In this document: positions 9,496 through 19,009 of the stretch, one piece after another
How positions within the stretch are numbered: the first letter of the stretch is position 1
Layout of the letters: each line of letters begins with the position of its first letter
Assembly (NCBI RefSeq): GCF_900107505.1
Contig: NZ_FNQH01000006.1
Location: 38,022 to 102,021, forward strand
DNA length: 64,000 nucleotides
Direction: 5' to 3'
Origin: Trichococcus collinsii
Lineage (GTDB): Bacteria > Bacillota > Bacilli > Lactobacillales > Aerococcaceae
Made by a program: the position numbers and the translations under genes
The notes under the pieces: generated by a model
Databases searched by the model: none
The model's input: only the letters and a program-made list of their open reading frames with translations
What the model was told of the DNA's origin: nothing

Positions 9496-10899
9496 TTATT
9501 GTTTCAATTTTCGTTCATCTAAGTCTTTGATAATATTATCATATTCTTTGTCCAATTTATACATGTAGATGAAAATTAACGAAACCGCTGTCAGTGCCAG
9601 CGGAACATAAATGTAGACAGCATTGACTGCACTGATTGCACTGCTTGTTTGCACTGCCGCTTCTCCGTCGTATCCGCCGGCTGAGATGATCCAACCCAAG
9701 ACGGCACCACCCAAACCGGAACCTACTTTGCTGCCGAATGAAGAAGCTGAGTTTGCCAAACCGGCTGTTCGGATGCCGGTTTTCCATTCACCGTATTCGA
9801 TTGTATCAGAAAGCATTCCCCACAGACAAGAAGCTGCAAATCCTCCGCCGATACCCTTGATAATATTTCCGGCCAAAATCATGGAATAAGTCGTACCTGC
9901 CATGATCATCACGATGTAACCCAATGTTGTCACCAACATACCGACCAAAATTACGTTTCGTTTACCCATCCGTTTGATGAAAGGAGCAGTGAAGAACATT
10001 GTCGAAATCTGCGCAATCGTCGTCGCATTTCCTAGAGGAACAACAAAGGAAGGATCATTCAAAACTGTTTTAGCATAATAGACCGCACTTCCGCCATTAA
10101 CCGTCAGGGACAAGTACAGCAGGAAAATGACCGCAGCCATCATCAGCCAATATTTGTTCTTGAGCAATGCTTTGAACTCTTCTTTGACACTAGTCTTATT
10201 TTCTTCTGTGCGTTCCACTTCGATTACACGTTCATGCGTGAACATGAAAGTGAACAACAGGATTGCAACCGTCATGAGTCCAAATACAGCAAACGTCAAA
10301 GTCCAAGCACGTGGATCGCCACCGAAGTAATCGACGAATTTCAGCGTGAAAGTGTTGATGAACAAAGTTCCTGCAGTCGCCAAAAGCATCCGGAAAGTTC
10401 CAAGCAAGGCGCGTTCATACTGATTCTGGGTCATCATCGCATTCATCGTTGCATAAGGGACATTGATTGCCGTAAAGATGATTGTAGTAACTAAATTATA
10501 GCTCAAAAAAACATAAACGATTTTGAACATATCACTTGCGTTCGCCGGCACAGAGAACAGCAGGATGGCGGAGAGCGCGTAAGGAATCGCCATGCGCATG
10601 ACCCAAACCCTGGCTTTCCCGAACTTCGAAGATGTCCGGTCTACTATGATGCCCATGACGATGTCGCTAAATCCGTCGAAAATCCTGGAAATCAGCATAA
10701 TGCTCCCTACGGCAGCCGCATTGACATGCACAACGTCCGTATAATAATACACCAGGAAAATGGAAATCGCCGAATAGACGATATTGCTTGCAAAATCCCC
10801 TGACCCGTACGCAAACCGCTCCAAAAATGACAGCGATGCTTTCGGATCCGAATTGTATTTTACACCTAATTGATTCTTTACTTCAGTTTGTGTTGCCAT
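9496..10899 (-). CDS. GPH-family glycoside:cation symporter
   Basis: 467-aa MelB/XynP-type (glycoside-pentoside-hexuronide) secondary transporter with about twelve membrane helices. The conserved SRIFDGFSDIVMGIIVDRT motif (about residues 70-88) carries the Asp residues used for cation coupling, and the SKFGKARVWV loop follows. It is 27 bp downstream of the GH42 gene with a GAAGGGG site. It probably imports the unmodified oligosaccharide that the cytosolic GH42 and GH43 enzymes then degrade. Confidence 0.92.
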   Translation of the reverse strand: MATQTEVKNQLGVKYNSDPKASLSFLERFAYGSGDFASNIVYSAISIFLVYYYTDVVHVNAAAVGSIMLISRIFDGFSDIVMGIIVDRTSSKFGKARVWVMRMAIPYALSAILLFSVPANASDMFKIVYVFLSYNLVTTIIFTAINVPYATMNAMMTQNQYERALLGTFRMLLATAGTLFINTFTLKFVDYFGGDPRAWTLTFAVFGLMTVAILLFTFMFTHERVIEVERTEENKTSVKEEFKALLKNKYWLMMAAVIFLLYLSLTVNGGSAVYYAKTVLNDPSFVVPLGNATTIAQISTMFFTAPFIKRMGKRNVILVGMLVTTLGYIVMIMAGTTYSMILAGNIIKGIGGGFAASCLWGMLSDTIEYGEWKTGIRTAGLANSASSFGSKVGSGLGGAVLGWIISAGGYDGEAAVQTSSAISAVNAVYIYVPLALTAVSLIFIYMYKLDKEYDNIIKDLDERKLKQ

Positions 10900-10926
10900 A
10901 TTTTTAATACCCCTTCCACTGCTCTA

Positions 10927-12948
10927 TTATTGTTGTTCATTTTCCAGAATCACAAGATCCCACGGCTTGATGATAAGGCTTTCATTCTTAGCAATATTTC
11001 TTTTCTCTCTTAACGACATTCCTTCAGTTGGGGAAGCGACCGCCAGTTCTTTCTCGGAATAATTAAAGAGATACGTCAGTTCATTTCCAAATTGATTGGT
11101 GCCTTTTTTGACGATGATCGGAAATGCATATTCACTCATTTGATAAGCAAACAGTTCTTCGAAAATTTTCCTGATTACCTGGCTGAAACTCTGGTCGTCC
11201 ATCATGCAGCCAACATAGACAGCTTTGCCTTTTCCGTACTCGTTTGCAGTGATTGCGACATCCCGGTCTCCTGGCGCATGGTCGTAGCTTGCCAACACAG
11301 TTGCTTCATCTGGTTCCAACATTTCCATGAATCCTTGCACTTCTGCATCCTTTTCGAATGAAAAGAATTCGCTTGTCAAACGAGTCTTGCTTGGAATCGC
11401 GAATTGGTTGTACTGCATGCCAAAGGTTTCCTGCAGCCCTTTCGGCGTGCCTTCATACGAAATCTTCAAGTGTTCATTCGCGACTGCCGTTTTGAAAGTG
11501 GACAGTAGATTCCCGCCCTTCTCGACAAAGGCTGCCAATTCCCGATAGGTTTCATCTGATGCGCTGTACAGAGCCGGAACAACCAAAATCTCATAGTCCG
11601 TCCAACCCACCATATCTGGCGTCACGATATCGCACTCGATGTTCAGATTGTATAGTTGGGTGTAATACGCCAAAACGATATCATTGTAGCTGATGCTCGA
11701 TTGGAAAGCCGCATTCAGGTCCACAGGGAACCATTTCAACGCTGTCAAAGCTTCATTGCTGACCACAAGTGCCACTTTATTGTGCTTCTTCAGATTGACC
11801 AGTTTCGGCGACAAGTCTTTCCATTCGCTGCCGATCGTCACCGCCTCCCGGTAGGTAGCATTTTCCTTGAAGTCATGGCTCAACAGCCCTCTCCAATAAG
11901 ACTCGCAGGCATTATGGATCGAATGCCAGTGCCAATACATCACCATGTTTGCTCCCGATGCAAGATGGCTATAAGCTTGCAACAGCAACTGGGTACGGAA
12001 TGGCGTCCATTGCGGAAAACCTTGTGCTTCCGTTTCCAACACCAAATAATTGTCCTTTTTCAGGCTGCGCGTGCTGTCCCCACAGAAGGCGATTTCCTTG
12101 CCTGTCAGCAGATCCTGCGTCGGATGGTAGATGTCGCAGCCTGCGATTGTGATGGCTTGGCTAGCTTTGTAGTGATTCACTTCCGGCTGGACCCCATAGG
12201 AGTACCCTCGCCACTCGAAGTCAAAGTTCTGTGTTAGGAACTGGTCCTCCCGTCTGTACTCATTGACGATGTCCGCTTGCCATTGCAGAAATTCATCGAC
12301 CAGAAGCCGTTGGTATTCTTCAAATGCTGCGCCTAGACTACCATTGATTGTGCCGTTCACGTCAGGGAAGTTCTCCCAGGAATCGATCCGGTTACTCCAA
12401 TAATCCAACCCATAGGCGGCGTTCAGCTTGTCCAAATCGCCGTCGAATAACCTTTTCAGATGCTCTACGAATGCTATTTGGACATTTTTCCCGGAAGTCC
12501 CGTAGGCTTTCGTTTCATTGTCCAGTTGGAAGCCGATAACATTCGCTCTATTGGCGGTCCGCTCGATCAGTTTGCGGATGACCCGTTCCGAATGGTAAAG
12601 ATAAGTCTTGTTCGTGATGTCCATTATTTGGCGTTGGCCGTAGATGGCCCGTCCGCTGCCTTTTCGAGTCACCATCACCTCCGCATCCATATCGACAAGC
12701 CAGCTCGGGACTGCATAAGTAGGCGTGCCGATGATCACTTTGATGCCAGCCTTCTCCATTTCATCTATAACCAGATCCACAGAAGAGAAGTCGAATTCTC
12801 CTGGGCTCTTTTCATAAGTGGACCAAGTGGATTCCGCAATCCTGACGACATTGATGCCCGCCTTCTTCATCATCTCGATGTCTTCCTTCAAACGATCATA
12901 AGGCAGATATTCATAGTAGTAAGCTACTCCGTACAAAATTTCTTCCAT
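10927..12948 (-). CDS. Beta-galactosidase (GH42)
   Basis: 673-aa GH42 enzyme, normal length. The barrel opens with GVAYYYEYLPYDRLKEDIEMM, where many members have a WPE or DYNPEQW pattern. The acid/base Glu lies in GFQLDNETKAYG (about residue 143), and a nucleophile Glu candidate in LVLETEAQGFPQW (about 305). A trimerisation domain and a C-terminal beta domain follow. No signal peptide is seen, so it is cytosolic. It sits 26 bp after the GH43 gene. Galactoside and arabinoside specificities both occur in GH42, so the exact sugar is open. Confidence 0.9.
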   Translation of the reverse strand: MEEILYGVAYYYEYLPYDRLKEDIEMMKKAGINVVRIAESTWSTYEKSPGEFDFSSVDLVIDEMEKAGIKVIIGTPTYAVPSWLVDMDAEVMVTRKGSGRAIYGQRQIMDITNKTYLYHSERVIRKLIERTANRANVIGFQLDNETKAYGTSGKNVQIAFVEHLKRLFDGDLDKLNAAYGLDYWSNRIDSWENFPDVNGTINGSLGAAFEEYQRLLVDEFLQWQADIVNEYRREDQFLTQNFDFEWRGYSYGVQPEVNHYKASQAITIAGCDIYHPTQDLLTGKEIAFCGDSTRSLKKDNYLVLETEAQGFPQWTPFRTQLLLQAYSHLASGANMVMYWHWHSIHNACESYWRGLLSHDFKENATYREAVTIGSEWKDLSPKLVNLKKHNKVALVVSNEALTALKWFPVDLNAAFQSSISYNDIVLAYYTQLYNLNIECDIVTPDMVGWTDYEILVVPALYSASDETYRELAAFVEKGGNLLSTFKTAVANEHLKISYEGTPKGLQETFGMQYNQFAIPSKTRLTSEFFSFEKDAEVQGFMEMLEPDEATVLASYDHAPGDRDVAITANEYGKGKAVYVGCMMDDQSFSQVIRKIFEELFAYQMSEYAFPIIVKKGTNQFGNELTYLFNYSEKELAVASPTEGMSLREKRNIAKNESLIIKPWDLVILENEQQ

Positions 12949-12974
12949 GTGTCCTCCTCCAAAAAAATGATTGA

Positions 12975-14420
12975 TTACCCTAACGCAAAAGCCTTGAAAT
13001 CGATGGTTCCCATACCTTCATAGCGGAAGAACAATGGCTTTTCACCCACGACACTGTCGGATACATTCGCTTCAAATGTTTGCCATTCCGGTGAAGGGCT
13101 TACATGAATTTTCGCGATCGGTGCTTTTTCCAATTCCGTATAAACACCCAACAGACCTTTTCCGGGCCCGCGCGTCGTGACTGAAAGAGAGTCCAAATCA
13201 TCGAAATGGAAATACTTGAATCCGGCGACCGATCCGTCCTTCAGGTTGTGTATGTACTGGCTTGGATTATTTTGGCTATCATCCTTTTCCTGCGTGAAGC
13301 AAGGATGCTCTTCTTTTTCCGATACTTCCGTGCTCTTCAATGCGCCGCTGCCGCTGTACAGTTGGCAAGCGATCGCAGCCGGATAGCTGCCGGTTCCTCT
13401 AAGCGGTCCTTGATTCAAACCGCAACTGGTCATTTCGGCCATTTCAAATCGGCCGTCTGCCGTCATCAGTAATTTTTCGGCCACCCCTTGTCGCGAAAAC
13501 TCGGTGTAATTCGTTTGACGATGCCCGAAAATGTAGTATTCACCATTGATGCAGGCCACAGAACCGTGATTGTTTCCCCAATAGTTCACTTCCTCTGTGT
13601 TCCCTTGGAAACCGATATCCCCGTTGGAATGAAGGCTTCCGCCGTAGATAAAACCCTTGTCAGGATAATCACTGATCGCGTATGCCAATTCATGGCTTAA
13701 CTCCGAGGAATAGATGAAGTAGTACTTGCCGTGGAACTTGCGGATCGAACTTGCCTCATAGAAAGCGTGCCCTTCGAAATCCGTGCCTTCGCTGTCCCAG
13801 GTATTCGGGATCAGCTGGACCGGGGCCGTTTTGACCGTCAGCATATCCGCTTCCAGTTCGGTCACATAGTTTCCGCATTCACCGAGTGTTTGACCGAAGT
13901 GCTCCGCGAACATCTCCCGGAACGCTTCGTTAGGACCGAATCCCGTATACAGCCAAACCCGGTTATCTTCATCAACCAAAACACCTGGATCGAACTGGAA
14001 AGCATCCGTGGATTTTTCGCCCAACAAGGTCCCTTCAGGATGATGGACTGCACCGTAATATTCAAAAGGCCCTTCAGGTTGGTCCGCTACCGCTACGGAA
14101 ATCTGATTGATAAAATCCATCCCGTAATACATATAGAATCTACCGTCCTGCCCTTGGACGACATCAGGCGCGAACATATTGAATTTTCCTTCCGGATTCA
14201 AAGGATCCTGGTCCTTTTTGTAGATGACCCCTTCAAACCACCAGTCGCTAAGATCGTCCACCGGAGCGGAGTAGCCGACATAATCATTGACGCAATAAAA
14301 ATCACCGTTGAACCGGTCATGGCTCCCGTACACATACACCCGGTCCCCGAAGACTTTTGGCTCCCCGTCCGGGATGTATTCATCATTCGGCAAATAAGGA
14401 TTAAAGACTTGTTTTTTCAT
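12975..14420 (-). CDS. GH43 glycoside hydrolase with C-terminal carbohydrate-binding-like domain
   Basis: 481-aa five-bladed propeller enzyme of the arabinosidase/xylosidase group. The general base Asp is in YIPDGEPKVFGDRVYVYGSHD (about residue 15), the pKa-modulating Asp in MFAPDVVQG, and the acid Glu in HAFYEASSIRK. The last 130 residues look like a CBM6-type beta sandwich. No secretion signal is present. The ATG at 14420 fits the AAGGATG site better than the upstream GTG and TTG codons. It is the first gene of the GH43-GH42-GPH operon and diverges from an AraC gene. The substrate is probably an arabino- or xylo-oligosaccharide. Confidence 0.88.
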   Translation of the reverse strand: MKKQVFNPYLPNDEYIPDGEPKVFGDRVYVYGSHDRFNGDFYCVNDYVGYSAPVDDLSDWWFEGVIYKKDQDPLNPEGKFNMFAPDVVQGQDGRFYMYYGMDFINQISVAVADQPEGPFEYYGAVHHPEGTLLGEKSTDAFQFDPGVLVDEDNRVWLYTGFGPNEAFREMFAEHFGQTLGECGNYVTELEADMLTVKTAPVQLIPNTWDSEGTDFEGHAFYEASSIRKFHGKYYFIYSSELSHELAYAISDYPDKGFIYGGSLHSNGDIGFQGNTEEVNYWGNNHGSVACINGEYYIFGHRQTNYTEFSRQGVAEKLLMTADGRFEMAEMTSCGLNQGPLRGTGSYPAAIACQLYSGSGALKSTEVSEKEEHPCFTQEKDDSQNNPSQYIHNLKDGSVAGFKYFHFDDLDSLSVTTRGPGKGLLGVYTELEKAPIAKIHVSPSPEWQTFEANVSDSVVGEKPLFFRYEGMGTIDFKAFALG

Positions 14421-14453
14421 TCGCAACACATCCTTTTTCTTTATACCCGTATA

Positions 14454-14468
14454 ATAAAGCGTTTCCAG
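14454..14468 (-). promoter_or_regulatory. cre-like site upstream of the GH43 operon
   Basis: The minus strand reads CTGGAAACGCTTTAT, matching the cre core TGNAANCGN. It lies just upstream of TATTATAC, a plausible -10, in the GH43/AraC divergent region. This fits CcpA control of the hydrolase operon. Confidence 0.45.
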
Positions 14469-14537
14469 CTAACCGTATATAAATTATCTATGCTCATTGG
14501 TAATTTTCTATTATAATTGTCGCAAGAGGTGAATTTC

Positions 14538-15728
14538 ATGAATCTGAACTATCTGATGGCTTATGCATCCAGAAAACTGCACACAAAAATCAGTCTTTAT
14601 AAGAATGGAACGGAAGCGCAATCCGTCTGCAAAAATCTGGAACTGGCGGAACAATTTGAGTTGAATGAAGAATGCTCACAAAAATTATTGCGGTATTCCA
14701 ACAAAGCCGTGCCCACGATCGTCAGTCTGAACGACCACTATGTTTTTGGTTTGGTGGAACACGAAGCCAACACTTTCATTGTTGGGCCGCTCGAACTGAG
14801 CGATGATTACAAAATCACGCGGAATATTTGCCTGGAGGAATGGGGACATATCAGCACCTATCGCGTACCTACGATGGTCGTCAGCGAACTCGTTGAGGTG
14901 CTGCTGTTGATCCATAATCTGGCGCACGAGTATGAACTGATTATTGAAGAATTGTCGACGTATAACTTCGAAGATCATCTGCAATCCGCCAAGAAAAATT
15001 ACGTCGACAAGTTTTTTCAGGATAGGGAATCTGATGTTTGGCATAACTCCTATCAGCAGGAGATCCGCGAATTCGACAGCATCATGAACGGGGATATGCT
15101 CAAATTGAAGGAAAGCTGGGCCGAGGACTATGGCGGGGAAATGGGCAGGCTCGCCACCGACGATCTCCGAAACATGAAAAACTTGGGGATAGTCGTTATC
15201 ACTTTGGCGAGTCGCGCAGCGATGCGTGGCGGCTTGCATCCGGAAATCAGCTACTCATTGAGTGATGCCTTCTCGCTTGAAATCGAGCGTTTGAAAACTG
15301 TTGAGGACATCACGAGATTGATTCGCAATGCGGAAATGGAGTACACTTTATTGGTCCATGAATTAGCAAAAAAATCCAGAATCCAAGCTTCCGCTGTATA
15401 CACGCATCCTTACGTGAACAAAATCCAGGAATTCATCCTGAAGAACCTTCACAAAGATCTTCAGATCGGCGAAATCGCGGAAATCCTTTCCGTCACGCCG
15501 AACTATCTTTCCGCTCTGTTCAGAAAGAACACCGGCAAGACGATCCAAGCCTACATGACCGAAGAAAAGATGAAGTACGCGGAGCAATTGTTGCTGTATT
15601 CCGAAAGACCCATCAGCGAAATCTCCTCAAGTATCGGCTACAGCTCCCAAAGCTACTTTGGAAAAGTGTTCAAGAACTTTTCCGGGTACGCACCAAGCGA
15701 GTACAAAATGCGCTTTGGAAAGAGCTGA
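14538..15728 (+). CDS. AraC-family regulator of the GH43/GH42 locus
   Basis: 396-aa regulator. The long N-terminal sensing region has no recognised cupin and is predicted mainly helical after residue 140. The C-terminal AraC DNA-binding domain contains IGEIAEILSVTPNYLSALFRKNTG and ISEISSSIGYSSQSYFGKVFKNFSGYAPSEYK (about residues 300-396). The ATG at 14538 is chosen over a TTG seven codons upstream because AGAGGTGA is spaced correctly for it. It diverges from the GH43 operon and probably activates it in response to an imported sugar. Confidence 0.88.
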   Translation: MNLNYLMAYASRKLHTKISLYKNGTEAQSVCKNLELAEQFELNEECSQKLLRYSNKAVPTIVSLNDHYVFGLVEHEANTFIVGPLELSDDYKITRNICLEEWGHISTYRVPTMVVSELVEVLLLIHNLAHEYELIIEELSTYNFEDHLQSAKKNYVDKFFQDRESDVWHNSYQQEIREFDSIMNGDMLKLKESWAEDYGGEMGRLATDDLRNMKNLGIVVITLASRAAMRGGLHPEISYSLSDAFSLEIERLKTVEDITRLIRNAEMEYTLLVHELAKKSRIQASAVYTHPYVNKIQEFILKNLHKDLQIGEIAEILSVTPNYLSALFRKNTGKTIQAYMTEEKMKYAEQLLLYSERPISEISSSIGYSSQSYFGKVFKNFSGYAPSEYKMRFGKS

Positions 15729-15847
15729 ACTGATAAATTCCTAGCTAATATAAACAAAAATGCCTCTCAAAAATAAGAGAAGCCATTGTAATTTCCGAAT
15801 AACGACTTCCATAATCCAACCTCACACATTGGACTATGCAAAATAAA

Positions 15848-15895
15848 TCGCGCAATCGGCCGGGATTCCCCACTGGCTAACTGCGCGACTTTTTT
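15848..15895 (+). terminator. Terminator-like hairpin downstream of the AraC gene
   Basis: Arms TCGCGCA (15848-15854) and TGCGCGA (15882-15888) enclose an inner GCCGG/CTGGC helix and are followed by CTTTTTT. It points along the plus strand, 120 bp after the AraC stop codon. Confidence 0.65.
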
Positions 15896-15957
15896 CACAT
15901 ACATTCAAAAGAGCGGATGTTAAAGATATTCAACAATTTTAAATGTTGAATAATATA

Positions 15958-16593
15958 TTATTTAGCAATCGATTTTATTTTTGATAAATCTCCACTACAC
16001 AATATCTCGAGATTATTGAATATTTTTTCTGAATCCCAATTCCACCACTCCAAATAAAGAAGATACTCAATTAAGTCATCATCAAACCGTTTTTTGATGA
16101 GTCTACAAGGGTTTCCTCCTGCCACTGAGTAAGGAGGAATATCACCTGTTACTGTAGAATTCGCTGCAATTATAGAGCCATCACCAATATGAACACCTGG
16201 CATGACAGTTACGTTTTGCCCAAACCATACATCGTTTCCAATGATAGTATCTCCTTTGAATGGCAAGTCATCGAGGTTAGGAGTAGCTTTTTCCCAACCA
16301 TTTCCGAATATGTTGAAAGGGTATGTCGTTACACTATTCATTCGATGGTTTGCACCATTCATAATAAATTCAATACCACTACCCAAAGCGCAGAATTTGC
16401 CTATAATTAAATCATCTCCAATGAAATCATAGTGATGCGTTACATGTTTTTCAAAATCTGCAGGGCTTTCATTATCATCATAATAAGTATAATCACCCAC
16501 TTTAATGGTTGGACGAGTAATTACATTTTTAATGAAACAAACACTTGGGATAGCTGGATTAGGGTAGATTGCATCCGGATCTGGACCAAACAT
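15958..16593 (-). CDS. Vat-like xenobiotic O-acetyltransferase
   Basis: 211-aa left-handed beta-helix (hexapeptide) acetyltransferase. The sequence follows the streptogramin A acetyltransferases (Vat) along most of its length: YYDDNESP, IIGKFCALGSGIEFIMNGANHRM with the catalytic His, YPFNIFGNGWEK, DTIIGNDVWFGQNVTVMPGVHIGDGSIIAANS and AGGNPCRLIKKRF. It would transfer acetyl from acetyl-CoA to a hydroxyl of virginiamycin M-type antibiotics. Other xenobiotic acetyltransferases share the fold, so the substrate is unproven. The gene is AT-rich and has a GAGGAGG site. Confidence 0.85.
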   Translation of the reverse strand: MFGPDPDAIYPNPAIPSVCFIKNVITRPTIKVGDYTYYDDNESPADFEKHVTHHYDFIGDDLIIGKFCALGSGIEFIMNGANHRMNSVTTYPFNIFGNGWEKATPNLDDLPFKGDTIIGNDVWFGQNVTVMPGVHIGDGSIIAANSTVTGDIPPYSVAGGNPCRLIKKRFDDDLIEYLLYLEWWNWDSEKIFNNLEILCSGDLSKIKSIAK

Positions 16594-16692
16594 AGTATAA
16601 CCTCCTCTTCTAATTATTAACTTTTACGAGTAAATCTCCTAAAAGTGGAATTAACTTTTCTATTTTTTTATATTCCCTTTTTATGCCTAAAA

Positions 16693-17400
16693 TCACATAA
16701 TATTAAACATATTAAATAATTTCATCATACGTATATCATTTTGATTAATTTTTAAACGTTTAATAAGCTCTTCATCCTCTTTAAGAGGAGTTTTAGAAAA
16801 AAGCATCTTAAATGACACTGGCATGAAGGGACGAAACGAGATTCCACTCATCATTCCCAAACGTTCCGTTGTTTCTTGAAATGTGGACAAAATGGTTATC
16901 GATACGTTCTCGACTTCAGTTGAACTGTGTGTAAGGAACATTGATGTGAAAGTATCGTGATGCTGAGAATAACCAAAGTAAGTATTCTCAGCAAACATGT
17001 ATTTATCAAATGTTGGTATATTCATATAGAAAGCAGTTGGAAACCTTCCATGTTCCGGGTGGTTAGAGATTATAAACAGAGAACGAAGCAACTTATTAAT
17101 TCGTCCATCATACATATATGAATATAAAGTCGTTGACTCCTTAAATAACGTTTTTGGATTGGAAGAGTTTGTTTCCATTAACAGGTTGGATTTGCTATAC
17201 AAAAGTTGTTCAGGATGTACCTTTAGGGCATAAGCAATTTCATAAAAAGTTTCAATATCAATTACAATTTTTCCTGCTTCATACTTTTGCATCGTAGATT
17301 TACTTCTATTTATCTGCTCACCTAACTCTTCCAACGTTATTCCTTTGCTTTTCCGAAAGTGTCTGATGGTTCTTCCCAATTCTGACGATATTTCTGACAT
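16693..17400 (-). CDS. XRE-family helix-turn-helix regulator
   Basis: 235-aa protein with an N-terminal XRE/Cro DNA-binding domain: IRHFRKSKGITLEELGEQINRSKSTMQKYEAGK (about residues 12-45). The C-terminal 180 residues have no family I recognise. It lies between a Vat-like gene on the same strand and a divergent patB gene, in an AT-rich block. Helix-turn-helix genes beside malY/patB genes are common in Lactobacillales, so control of patB is a reasonable guess. Confidence 0.85.
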   Translation of the reverse strand: MSEISSELGRTIRHFRKSKGITLEELGEQINRSKSTMQKYEAGKIVIDIETFYEIAYALKVHPEQLLYSKSNLLMETNSSNPKTLFKESTTLYSYMYDGRINKLLRSLFIISNHPEHGRFPTAFYMNIPTFDKYMFAENTYFGYSQHHDTFTSMFLTHSSTEVENVSITILSTFQETTERLGMMSGISFRPFMPVSFKMLFSKTPLKEDEELIKRLKINQNDIRMMKLFNMFNIM

Positions 17401-17668
17401 ATTTCATCCTCCCAAAGTTTGTATTTTATAATGTGGTTATATGAAAAAGTATTATAAATATTCTTTTTGATGAAATTAGGTGAAAAGATGAGTAGATTCT
17501 CAATCCCCTGATAATGAAATCGTTTTCAGTGTATCCAGAATACTTTTAATTTAAAAAAGTTTATTTTAACGATTCTTGTGTCTATTGGATTTCTTTTTGA
17601 TACACCTATATTATTACATATATGGTAGATGATATAAAAGTAATTCACCTAAGGAGAGAGGATATATA

Positions 17669-18865
17669 ATGGATTTTAATCAATCAGTTAACAGAATAGA
17701 TACAGGTAGTGTTAAATGGGATATGGTGGAAACAGTATTTGGGAGTAAAGATTTATTGCCACTTTGGATTGCTGATATGGACTTTACCACATCGCAAAAA
17801 ATTATTGATGCTATAGAAAATGAGGTCTCTAATGGGATCTTTGGGTACAAAACGCCATCGGATTCCCTCATGCAGGCAATTATAAATTGGCAGTCCACTC
17901 AACATAATTATCAATTGACTAAATCATCTATCGTATTCTCGCCAGCAGTAGTTTCCTCTATTTGCACTGCGATTCAAGCTTTTTCCCGGGAAGAAGATGC
18001 TATCTTAATTCATGATCCAGTGTATTCTCCATTCGCAAACGCGGTCTTGCTCAATAATAGAGAGTTAGTAACAAGTAAATTAATCAGCAATGATGGAGCA
18101 TACAGCATCGACTTCAACGACGTTGAGGCTAAAATGAAGACCCGACAAGTAAAAATGTATATTTTCTGTAACCCTCACAATCCTGGAGGCCGTGTTTGGA
18201 AACACGCCGAACTTAAAAAGGTCGTAGATTTATGTAAAAAGTACGAGGTTATCCTCATTAGCGATGAAATACACCAAGACATCGTTTTTAAACCTAACAA
18301 ATTCACTAGTATGTTGGCACTGGATGGTTCAGACGCGTTTACCATTGCTTTAACTGCACCAACAAAAACATTTAATTTGGCAGGATTGAAATGCTCTTAT
18401 GCGTTTATCCCTAATCAGTCATTACGGGAACGATTTGTTCTCTCTCAAGCAAGAAATAGTGGCCCTAATTTACATTTGGAAATGAATTCAATTGGTTTGA
18501 CTGCAACAGAAGTTGCCTTAAATGAGGGAGAAGTATGGCTACAACAACTGATTCAGCATTTTGAGGAACAATTTGATTTTATCGAGGAATTTATTAAAAA
18601 TGAAGTTCCTAACGTGAAATTTAAAAAACCTGAAGGGACCTATTTAGCTTGGTTGGATTTTTCAGATTTGGGACTTGATGACAATCAATTGATGCATCTG
18701 CTAGTGAATAAAGGAAAGGTAGCTCTAAATGCAGGGTGTGACTATGGTGAAGAGGGAAAAATGTTTATGCGTCTGAATATTGCAACTTCTCACGAAAGAT
18801 TATTTGAAGGTCTTCATCGAATTAAAGAATCGGTTAACTATATTGAAAATAAAATTATTGTTTAA
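17669..18865 (+). CDS. patB: MalY/PatB-type PLP C-S lyase (cystathionine beta-lyase)
   Basis: 398-aa fold-type I PLP enzyme. The PLP lysine is in TAPTKTFNLAGLKCS (about residue 231), with FCNPHNPGGRVW and ISDEIHQDIVF for cofactor binding. Members cleave C-S bonds of cystathionine, cysteine conjugates or aromatic amino acid derivatives to release a thiol, pyruvate and ammonia. Length is typical. The start has an AAGGAGAGAGG site. Composition is more AT-rich than the flanking operons, which suggests acquisition together with the XRE and Vat-like genes. Confidence 0.9.
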   Translation: MDFNQSVNRIDTGSVKWDMVETVFGSKDLLPLWIADMDFTTSQKIIDAIENEVSNGIFGYKTPSDSLMQAIINWQSTQHNYQLTKSSIVFSPAVVSSICTAIQAFSREEDAILIHDPVYSPFANAVLLNNRELVTSKLISNDGAYSIDFNDVEAKMKTRQVKMYIFCNPHNPGGRVWKHAELKKVVDLCKKYEVILISDEIHQDIVFKPNKFTSMLALDGSDAFTIALTAPTKTFNLAGLKCSYAFIPNQSLRERFVLSQARNSGPNLHLEMNSIGLTATEVALNEGEVWLQQLIQHFEEQFDFIEEFIKNEVPNVKFKKPEGTYLAWLDFSDLGLDDNQLMHLLVNKGKVALNAGCDYGEEGKMFMRLNIATSHERLFEGLHRIKESVNYIENKIIV

Positions 18866-18970
18866 GAAGTGTATTTAGCCCAAGAAGCAGTTTCCAGCAC
18901 TTAGTACGAACGCTTCTTGTTCCTGTAATTCTCTACACGCACCCCTGCGCCTCGCATCATACAGCAACAC

Positions 18971-18995
18971 AAAAAGGCCAGGAGAAATCCTGGCC
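18971..18995 (-). terminator. Terminator after DAHP synthase gene
   Basis: GGCCAGGA and TCCTGGCC form a perfect stem with a four-base loop (18976-18995), followed on the minus strand by five T. A longer AGCAACAC/GTGTTGCT helix surrounds it. Confidence 0.9.
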
Positions 18996-19009
18996 ACTTT
19001 GTGTTGCTC

